From Schizosaccharomyces osmophilus (Eukaryota > Ascomycota > Schizosaccharomycetes > Schizosaccharomycetales > Schizosaccharomycetaceae), in contig NC_079239.1 in the NCBI RefSeq assembly GCF_027921745.1, forward strand, positions 3,003,501-3,067,500: a stretch of 64,000 nt of DNA. Reading direction: 5' to 3'. The number at the start of each line of letters is the position of its first letter. Positions within the stretch are counted from its first letter, which is position 1. The notes below the pieces were generated by a model that did not search any database, was not told where the DNA came from, and worked only from the letters and a program-made list of their open reading frames with translations. Of the stretch, positions 55,902-64,000 are shown piece after piece. The position numbers and the translations under genes are program-made.

Positions 55902-57203
55902 ATGAGCGAACAAGCAGAGACAGCAATCCAAATTTGGAAGATTCGCCGCTTGGTAAAGCAGTTGGTCAATTGCCATGGTAATGGTACCTCAATGATTACA
56001 TTGATTATTCCTCCTCGTGAACAAATTTCTCGAATTAGCAGCATGCTTGCGGAAGAATATGGTACCGCCTCAAACATCAAGTCTCGTGTGAACAGACTTT
56101 CCGTTTTGTCTGCCATTACTTCGACTCGTGAGCGTCTTAAGCTTTATAACAAGGTTCCTCAAAATGGTTTGGTTATTTACTGTGGTGAAGTTATGATGGA
56201 AGGCAATAAAACCAGAAAGCTTAACATTGACTTTGAACCCTTTAAGCCCATTAATACCTCTCAATACTTGTGTGACAATAAGTTCCACACAGAATCTCTT
56301 GCTGAATTGTTGGAGACTGACCAACGCTTTGGTTTCATTGTTATGGATGGTCATCAAACTCTTTACGGTATGGTTTCTGGTAGCGCCCGTGAAGTTTTAC
56401 AAAAGTTCAGCGTTGATTTGCCAAAGAAGCACGGCCGTGGTGGTCAGTCAGCTCTTCGTTTCGCTCGTCTTCGTGAAGAAAAGCGCCACAACTACGTTCG
56501 TAAGGTTGCTGAAAATGCTGTTCAGCATTTTATCACAGAAGACAAGGCAAATGTTGCTGGTCTTATTCTTGCTGGTTCAGCTGATTTCAAGACTGAACTT
56601 GGTCAAAGTGACTTGTTTGATCAAAGACTTCAAAACAAAATTATCAGAACCGTTGACGTTTCCTACGGTGGTGAGGCTGGTTTCAACCAAGCCATTGAAT
56701 TGTCTGCTGATACCTTAGCCAACGTTAAGTTTGTTCAAGAAAAGAAGATAATTCAAAAATTCTTTGACGAAATTAGTTTGGATACTGGCAAGTATTGCTT
56801 TGGTGTTGTTGATACTATGAACGCCTTACAAGAAGGTGCCGTTGAAATTCTTCTCATTTATGCTGACCTTGATATGACTCGCTACGAGTTCAAAAATTCA
56901 GAGGGCAACACTGTTGTTAGTTACATGACCAAAGAACAAGAAGAAGGCGACAAGACGAACTCTTACTTGCTTGACAAGGAATCTGGTGGAGAAATGGAAT
57001 TAGTGAATACAATGGCCTTGTCTGAATGGCTCGCCGAACATTACAAGGATTATGGTGCCAACTTGGAGTTCGTTTCTGACCGCTCTCAAGAAGGTATGCA
57101 GTTCGTTAGGGGCTTTGGTGGTATCGGTGCCATCATGCGTTATCAACTTGATCTTGCTATGCTTGATCCAGAATCTGATGAATTCTATTCTGATTCTGAG
57201 TAA
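55902..57203 (+). CDS. sup45: Translation termination factor eRF1 (Sup45)
   Basis: Class I release factor that reads all three stop codons and triggers peptide release with eRF3 (Sup35). 433 residues, no intron. Stop-codon recognition motif NIKS lies at residues 58-61, YLCDNKF (YxCxxxF) follows at about 125, and the universally conserved GGQ is at 180-182 ([17 protein letters not shown]). The C-terminal eRF3-binding domain ends in an acidic tail ([12 protein letters not shown]). Highly biased codons indicate strong expression. Confidence 0.98.
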   Translation: MSEQAETAIQIWKIRRLVKQLVNCHGNGTSMITLIIPPREQISRISSMLAEEYGTASNIKSRVNRLSVLSAITSTRERLKLYNKVPQNGLVIYCGEVMMEGNKTRKLNIDFEPFKPINTSQYLCDNKFHTESLAELLETDQRFGFIVMDGHQTLYGMVSGSAREVLQKFSVDLPKKHGRGGQSALRFARLREEKRHNYVRKVAENAVQHFITEDKANVAGLILAGSADFKTELGQSDLFDQRLQNKIIRTVDVSYGGEAGFNQAIELSADTLANVKFVQEKKIIQKFFDEISLDTGKYCFGVVDTMNALQEGAVEILLIYADLDMTRYEFKNSEGNTVVSYMTKEQEEGDKTNSYLLDKESGGEMELVNTMALSEWLAEHYKDYGANLEFVSDRSQEGMQFVRGFGGIGAIMRYQLDLAMLDPESDEFYSDSE

Positions 57204-57764
57204 GTTTAAATCTGATAAATAATTAGATTTCCTTTTGTATTTCCTATCCTTTTCCGTACTTATTCGTCCTAAAATACACTCTTTTATCATTTCGAAAGGT
57301 TTTAAAATTGCTATCTATTTATGGGTTCTGGCAATTGCAAGGGGTATCGGTTCAAAATTCGCAATAGTATTGATTACAATATAGCATACTCTTGGTCTCT
57401 TTTCAGTATTAATCGATTACTGTTGCGCTGCTCATACCATATACTTGAAAGCATCTTATTATATCTGTGGCTCAACTCTACTATTGAATGCATACAGGTT
57501 ATTTAAAACTTCATGCCAATGTCTGAGCATGTCAATTAATTCAGTAGTGTTTATACTATTAATTTCGATAAATCCATTATTAAACAACTTTGAATAAAAT
57601 TGCTCTGCATAAATTTCTTTTCAAGGACGATTACGAAGCGCAACGAATCTGTAAATATGTGTAGTATCTGAAAGTGTAAATATCGTATTGTATCATCCAA
57701 ACCGCTACCATATTCTTGAACTGGTCCAGTGAGATTTTTGCCGTAAAGGCTTTTTACTTGCAAT
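57204..57764. other. Tandem spacer sup45/aro1
   Basis: 561 nt containing the sup45 3' end and aro1 promoter. A 61-codon ATG frame at 57321-57506 (MGSGNCKGYRFKIRNSIDY...) has no family resemblance and is probably chance. A ggttcaaaattcg at about 57348 resembles a tRNA B box but has no tRNA around it. Confidence 0.45.
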
Positions 57765-60700
57765 ATGTCAAGTGAATCAGATTTGATTACGGTCCCTATC
57801 CTTGGCAAGGAGACCGTAAAGGTTGGTTTCGGTTTAGACGAATATATCGCTACTGAAATTTTGAAGGAATTCGAATCCTCAACGTATGTTGTAATTACAG
57901 ATTCTAACATTGCACCTCATTATTTGGAACCTTTTGAGCATATCTTTAGAAATGCTATTCAAAAGAGTGGAGCTCAGTCGAGATTTTTGAGCTATGTTAT
58001 TCCACCTGGAGAATCATCCAAGTGTCGGGCGACGAAAGCAGAGATCGAGGATTGGATGCTTTCTCAATCTTGCACTAGAGACACTCTATTGATTGCCATG
58101 GGTGGTGGTGTTATTGGGGATTTAGTTGGTTATGTTGCTGCCACTTTTATGCGTGGTATTCGTTTCGTTCAAATGCCTACAACTTTGCTTGCGATGGTAG
58201 ATTCTTCCATTGGCGGTAAAACTGGTATTGATGCCCCTCTTGGAAAGAATTTAATTGGCGCTTTTTGGCAGCCCTTGAGAGTTTATGTGGATTTACTTGT
58301 TTTGCATACATTGTCTCCTCGTCAAATTATCAATGGTTTAGCAGAAATAATTAAAACTGCTGCTATGTGGAATGAAAAGGATTTCCAATTACTGGAAAAC
58401 AACTCTGCTCTCCTCATCGAAGAAATCCACAAGCCAGCTGTTTCCGGAGAGTACAAATTCTCCAAGATTAAAGATTTGCTTCAAAAGATTATTCTTTCTT
58501 CAATCCGTACAAAGTGTGAAGTTGTAACTCTTGATGAACGTGAGGGTGGTCTTCGTAACTTGCTTAATTTCGGCCATAGTATTGGACATGCATATGAAGC
58601 CATTTTGTACCCCCAAATTCTTCATGGTGAATGTGTCGCAATCGGCATGATGAAAGAGGTTGAACTTGCAAGACACTTGGGTATATTAAAACCTAATGCT
58701 GTTGGAAGATTGGCTAAGTGTCTTGTGTCCTACAACTTACCTGTTAGCGTCAATGATCCTAAAATAAAGAAATATGCAGGCTTCAAGACTTGTCCTGTTG
58801 AAAATCTCATATTGACCATGGCCGTCGATAAAAAGAATCAAGGATCCAAAAAGCGTGTTGTAATCTTAAAGGCTATCGGAGAGACTTACGAAAAACATGC
58901 CACTGTAGTTTCCGATGATGAAATTCGATTTGTACTTTCTTCTGATGTTAAGGTCGACACTTTTACCGAACATTCTCTAGAGGTTGTGATTACTCCACCT
59001 GGCTCCAAATCTATTTCTAATCGTGCTCTTGTATTGGCTGCTTTATCACAAGGTACATGTCGTCTTACCAATATGCTGCACTCTGATGATACCCAGTTTA
59101 TGATGTCTGCCTTAGAATCCCTTGGAGCAGCTAAGTTTTCATGGGAAGATAATGGAGAAACTCTTGTTGTAGACGGTAGTGGCGGTAAAATGAGTGCCCC
59201 TAAAGAGGCTCTTTATTTAGGTAATGCTGGAACTGCTGCTCGCTTCTTGACAGGTGTCTCTGCACTAGTTCCAACTAGCGACAAGGAACATGGTGTTGTT
59301 CTTACAGGTAATCATAGAATGAAGGTCCGTCCAATAGGTCCTTTGGTGGATGCCTTACGAAACAACGGTTGTACAGTTGAATATCTCGAAAAAGAAGGTT
59401 CTTTGCCTCTTTCTACATCTTCTGTAGCTGGTTTAAAGGGTGGTGTCATTGAACTTGCTGCCACAGTCTCCTCTCAGTATGTTTCTTCCATTCTTATGTG
59501 TGCTCCCTATGCATCCGAACCTGTTACGCTTAAGTTAGTTGGTGGTAAACCAATATCACAACTTTATATTGATATGACTATTGCCATGATGGCTTCTTTT
59601 GGCATCGTTGTCGAAAAATCATCAACAGAAGAAAACACTTACCATATTCCCCATGCGAAGTACCAGAGTCCTTCTAAGTACGAAATCGAGAGTGATGCCA
59701 GCTCTGCTACTTATCCTTTAGCAATTGCTGCTATTACTGGAACTAAGTGTACTGTTCCTAATATTGGAAGTGCCTCGCTGCAAGGTGATTCCCGTTTCGC
59801 TAGGGATGTACTTAAGCCTATGGGTTGCTTGGTTGAGCAAACCGCAAATAGCACGACAGTCCAAGGTCCTCCCAAGGGTCAACTGAAGCCGCTCGAGTAT
59901 GTTGACATGGAAACCATGACCGATGCCTTCTTAACCGCTTCTGTGGTCGCTGCAGTAGCTACCAATGCCGAGGGTGACCCTGTCACTCGTATTACTGGTA
60001 TTGCCAACCAAAGAGTTAAAGAATGCAATCGTATTGCTGCTATGGTTCATGAATTGGCAAAATTTGGTGTTCGTGCTGGTGAACTAGAAGATGGTATTTA
60101 CATCTTTGGTCAAGACTACAAGCTATTAAAATCTCCTGAAGAGGGTGTCTATACTTATGACGACCATCGAGTTGCTATGGCGTTTAGCTTATTAGCTCTC
60201 CTTACACCTTCGCCTACTGTTGTTATTGATAAAGCCTGTGTTGAGAAAACCTGGCCTTCTTGGTGGGACGTTCTGAAAAATTCCTTTAAGGCTTCAATGT
60301 ACGGTTCTACCATTGATCACGATGAGCAACAAAATCCTTTAAGTAAAAACGCTTCCATTATATTGATTGGTATGCGTGGAGCTGGCAAAACGACAATTGG
60401 CAAGATCATTTCGAAACAGCTCAATATGAAGTTTATCGACTTGGATGAATGGTTAGAAGATCGTTTGGCTATGCCCATTCCTCAGGTCATATTCAAATTG
60501 GGTTGGGATGCTTTTCGTGTTGAAGAACACAAATTACTTCGTGAATTCATTCATGAACGTCCATATGGCTTTGTTGCTGCTAGTGGAGGTGGTGTAATTG
60601 AGATGAACGACTCGCGCATGTTACTTGAAAATTATGTTAAGAATGGAGGCATTGTTTTACATGTTCACAGAAACCTTGATCACATAGTTTCTTACCTTTC

Positions 60701-62483
60701 GAAGGATACTAGCCGACCTGCTTACAAAGATCAAGAAAACATTCTGAGTGTGTATGCTCGACGCCATGAATGGTATCGCCAATGCCGCTCACACTATTTT
60801 ATCAGCCCCGTTTTGGACGAGACGGTTGTAGAGGAAAAGATTGAATATTCGATGTCTAGATTTTTGGAAGTTATTACAGGTAAAGCTCAATCCTTGCAAA
60901 AGCTTAAGGAGAAGAAGCGGTCCGCATTTTTGACTTTGAACTTCCCTGATATCGAACAAGCTCTTCCCTTATTAAATGATGTGACTTTGGGATGTGACGC
61001 CATTGAAATTCGCGTTGATCACTTGAAGGATCCTAAAGCTAAGGATGGAGTTCCAACTTTGGACTTTGTGGCAGAGCAGGTTGCTTTGCTCCGATGCCAC
61101 ACCCATTTGCCCATCATCTTTACTGTTCGCACAAAGAAACAGGGTGGCTTATTTCCTGACGATAAAGAGGAAGAAGCTCTTGAATTAGTCTTATCTGCTA
61201 TTCGTTACGGTATTAACTATGTTGATGTCGAATTAGGTTGGAGTATCGAAAGTATAACCAAAATATATGAACACAAGAGAAACACCAAGTTACTTATGTC
61301 TTGGCATGATCTTTCTGGTAGTTGGTCTTGGGCTAGTCCTCAAGAATGGATGCAAATGATCGACTTGGCATCTTCCTTTGCGGATGTTATTAAGCTTGTG
61401 GGTACTGCCAAGGACTTTAAGGACAATTTAGAACTTGAGAACTTCCGTAACTCAGTAACCAGCACGATGAAGATTCCCTTAATTGCTATTAATATGGGAA
61501 GCAAGGGACAACTTTCTAGAGTGTTTAACAAGTTTTTAACACCTGTAACACATCCTGATTTGCCCTCAAAAGCTGCTCCTGGCCAGTTGAGTGTAAAGCA
61601 GTTGAATGAGGCTTTGGCTTTAATTGGTGAGATTGTTCCCAAGAATTTCTATGTCTTTGGCAAGCCAGTTTCGCATTCACGTTCACCAATTCTTCACAAC
61701 ACTGCATACAGATTGTTGGGTCTGCCTCATTCTTACGAAGCTTACGAAACCAACTCCGTTGAGGAAGTGGAAGGTATACTCCGTAGCCCTGATTTCGGGG
61801 GTGCAAATGTTACTATTCCTTACAAGTTGCCTATTATGCAATATATGGATGATTTGAGTCATGAAGCAAGATTCTTTGGAGCTGTAAACACAGTTATTCC
61901 TTCCATGAAGGAAGGGAAGTTGCATCTTCGGGGAGACAATACCGATTGGCGCGGTATCTATGATACCTTTACTGCTGCTTTAGACGGAATGTCTTTGGCA
62001 GGATCCAGTGCTTTAGTAATTGGTGCAGGTGGCACAAGTCGGGCTGCTATTTATACATTGCATCGTTTGGGCGTTTCGGAAATTTACCTAGTGAATCGCA
62101 CATTAGCTAATTCACGTACGGTTGAAAACGTATTTCCACCCGAGTACAATATCAGGGTGTTGGATGCCGATAAGGTAACTCCTGAAGAATTGAATGGTGT
62201 TTCGATTGCTTCAGCCATTTCTACGGTTCCTGCAGACAAGGCCCTCCCTGAAGGAGTGGATCGTTTGGTGAGGGCTTTGATCGCCAGTGGCGATAGACAA
62301 TCTATATTTTTGGATATGGCTTACAAGCCATTGCATACTCCTTTGATGGGTGTTGCTTCTGAGCACGGATGGCGTTGTTCCAGCGGTTTAGAGGTATTGG
62401 TGCGTCAAGGACTCGCTTCTTTCCAAATGTGGACTGGCATGAATCCTCCTTTTGCTCCGGTATATAAAAAGGTGATTGAGTAA
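57765..62483 (+). CDS. aro1: Pentafunctional AROM polypeptide Aro1
   Basis: Carries out shikimate pathway steps two to six from DAHP to EPSP. One uninterrupted exon encodes 1572 residues. Domains in order: 3-dehydroquinate synthase (about 1-390; MGGGVIGDLVGYVAATFMRG and DSSIGGKTGID); EPSP synthase (about 400-845; PGSKSISNRALVLAAL, LGNAGTAARFLTG, YDDHRVAMAFS); shikimate kinase (about 860-1050; IGMRGAGKTTIGK); type I dehydroquinase (about 1060-1280; FTVRTKKQGG, SWHDLSGSWSW); shikimate dehydrogenase (about 1290-1572; FGKPVSHSRSPILHN, IGAGGTSRAAIYTL). All catalytic signatures look intact. Length and order equal other fungal AROM proteins. Confidence 0.98.
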   Translation: MSSESDLITVPILGKETVKVGFGLDEYIATEILKEFESSTYVVITDSNIAPHYLEPFEHIFRNAIQKSGAQSRFLSYVIPPGESSKCRATKAEIEDWMLSQSCTRDTLLIAMGGGVIGDLVGYVAATFMRGIRFVQMPTTLLAMVDSSIGGKTGIDAPLGKNLIGAFWQPLRVYVDLLVLHTLSPRQIINGLAEIIKTAAMWNEKDFQLLENNSALLIEEIHKPAVSGEYKFSKIKDLLQKIILSSIRTKCEVVTLDEREGGLRNLLNFGHSIGHAYEAILYPQILHGECVAIGMMKEVELARHLGILKPNAVGRLAKCLVSYNLPVSVNDPKIKKYAGFKTCPVENLILTMAVDKKNQGSKKRVVILKAIGETYEKHATVVSDDEIRFVLSSDVKVDTFTEHSLEVVITPPGSKSISNRALVLAALSQGTCRLTNMLHSDDTQFMMSALESLGAAKFSWEDNGETLVVDGSGGKMSAPKEALYLGNAGTAARFLTGVSALVPTSDKEHGVVLTGNHRMKVRPIGPLVDALRNNGCTVEYLEKEGSLPLSTSSVAGLKGGVIELAATVSSQYVSSILMCAPYASEPVTLKLVGGKPISQLYIDMTIAMMASFGIVVEKSSTEENTYHIPHAKYQSPSKYEIESDASSATYPLAIAAITGTKCTVPNIGSASLQGDSRFARDVLKPMGCLVEQTANSTTVQGPPKGQLKPLEYVDMETMTDAFLTASVVAAVATNAEGDPVTRITGIANQRVKECNRIAAMVHELAKFGVRAGELEDGIYIFGQDYKLLKSPEEGVYTYDDHRVAMAFSLLALLTPSPTVVIDKACVEKTWPSWWDVLKNSFKASMYGSTIDHDEQQNPLSKNASIILIGMRGAGKTTIGKIISKQLNMKFIDLDEWLEDRLAMPIPQVIFKLGWDAFRVEEHKLLREFIHERPYGFVAASGGGVIEMNDSRMLLENYVKNGGIVLHVHRNLDHIVSYLSKDTSRPAYKDQENILSVYARRHEWYRQCRSHYFISPVLDETVVEEKIEYSMSRFLEVITGKAQSLQKLKEKKRSAFLTLNFPDIEQALPLLNDVTLGCDAIEIRVDHLKDPKAKDGVPTLDFVAEQVALLRCHTHLPIIFTVRTKKQGGLFPDDKEEEALELVLSAIRYGINYVDVELGWSIESITKIYEHKRNTKLLMSWHDLSGSWSWASPQEWMQMIDLASSFADVIKLVGTAKDFKDNLELENFRNSVTSTMKIPLIAINMGSKGQLSRVFNKFLTPVTHPDLPSKAAPGQLSVKQLNEALALIGEIVPKNFYVFGKPVSHSRSPILHNTAYRLLGLPHSYEAYETNSVEEVEGILRSPDFGGANVTIPYKLPIMQYMDDLSHEARFFGAVNTVIPSMKEGKLHLRGDNTDWRGIYDTFTAALDGMSLAGSSALVIGAGGTSRAAIYTLHRLGVSEIYLVNRTLANSRTVENVFPPEYNIRVLDADKVTPEELNGVSIASAISTVPADKALPEGVDRLVRALIASGDRQSIFLDMAYKPLHTPLMGVASEHGWRCSSGLEVLVRQGLASFQMWTGMNPPFAPVYKKVIE

Positions 62484-62918
62484 ATAGAAGATAGCTTACA
62501 TTGAATAAAAATGTTCTGGTTATGAAGACTGAAAGTTGAAAGGGCATTATAGCATCTTTATATATTTATTTTTCTCTTCTTTTTTTTTTTAAATTGCTGG
62601 AAAAACTAATCAGCTACAATCCAACATCAAGAAATGAAGAAGGAAATTCCTACTTACTACAATTGAGACACGATCTAGATGGAATGCAAAAAAACATAGG
62701 TATATATTAACTGTTTATAATAAATTATTACCGGATTAGAATCGGAAACTTTCATCATTGCATTCATGCTTCGTATCGGCTTCTTGCAAATAGACAATAA
62801 TGCACATGAAACGAATCAGAAAGAAAAAAGTGTGTTGTACAGAAAAGGGGAAACAAAAGGAAAAATAATAAATGCAATGTCCATAAACGACGTCCAACAT
62901 GCGAATGAAGGATGTTGT
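62484..62918. other. Convergent 3' region aro1/hhf1
   Basis: 435 nt between stop codons, with a T run near 62577-62590 and A-rich sequence around 62820-62870. It contains both polyadenylation regions. Nothing else is seen. Confidence 0.5.

Positions 62919-64000
<1,082 letters not shown>

Noticed and set aside
57321-57506. 61-codon ATG frame between sup45 and aro1, and a nearby tRNA B-box-like ggttcaaaattcg
   Set aside because: No family resemblance, and no acceptor stem or anticodon arm around the box.

Overview
The window is nuclear DNA from a fission yeast (genus Schizosaccharomyces). It is probably not S. pombe itself but one of its relatives in the octosporus/cryophilus/osmophilus group. 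Evidence: AT-rich DNA, short introns of about 37-180 nt with GTANG donors and CTRAY-like branch sites close to the acceptor, HomolE/HomolD boxes upstream of a ribosomal protein gene, an AACCCT box between divergent H3 and H4 genes, and gene order that matches S. pombe as I remember it. The proteins are recognisably orthologous to S. pombe proteins but diverged from them. I could not run any search; all names come from recognising protein motifs and gene order.

Layout. 1-102 holds the last codons of a gene that starts left of the window. 218-16179: sin1 (TORC2), tfa1 (TFIIE alpha), a PROPPIN WD protein (Hsv2/Atg18 type), vps34/pik3, dil1 (dynein light intermediate chain), tel2 and bfr1. 16434-23308: trm4-type tRNA m5C methyltransferase, cis4 (CDF zinc transporter) and cdc45. 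24115-54539: SHPRH/Irc20-type helicase-E3, apl5, gpn2, jac1, sfc2 (TFIIIA), gwt1, rps11, rki1, srw1/ste9, klp8, cog1, cia2, pfk2 and vrg4. 55902-64000: sup45 (eRF1), aro1 (five-domain AROM enzyme), hhf1 (H4) and hht1 (H3, cut by the right edge).

The genes are nearly all conserved housekeeping functions: signalling (TORC2, Tel2, Vps34), membrane traffic (PROPPIN, AP-3, COG, GDP-mannose and zinc transport, GPI synthesis), transcription, translation and chromatin. Many gene models needed joining across introns. These include a 23-nt first exon in sin1, a 41-nt internal exon in the SHPRH-like gene and a 39-nt intron in pfk2. Strands alternate often, so most intergenic stretches are shared divergent promoters or convergent tails.

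I see no transposon, LTR, CRISPR-like array, tRNA or rRNA. The points most worth a second look are: a kinesin (Klp8) whose switch I and switch II motifs are eroded while the P-loop is intact; an unassigned spliced coding fragment at 23562-23844, beside what looks like a rearrangement junction relative to S. pombe; the TTAA where dil1 and tel2 share stop codons; a non-consensus intron donor in apl5; a 35-codon uORF ending three bases before dil1; and several orphan open frames in long intergenic stretches.
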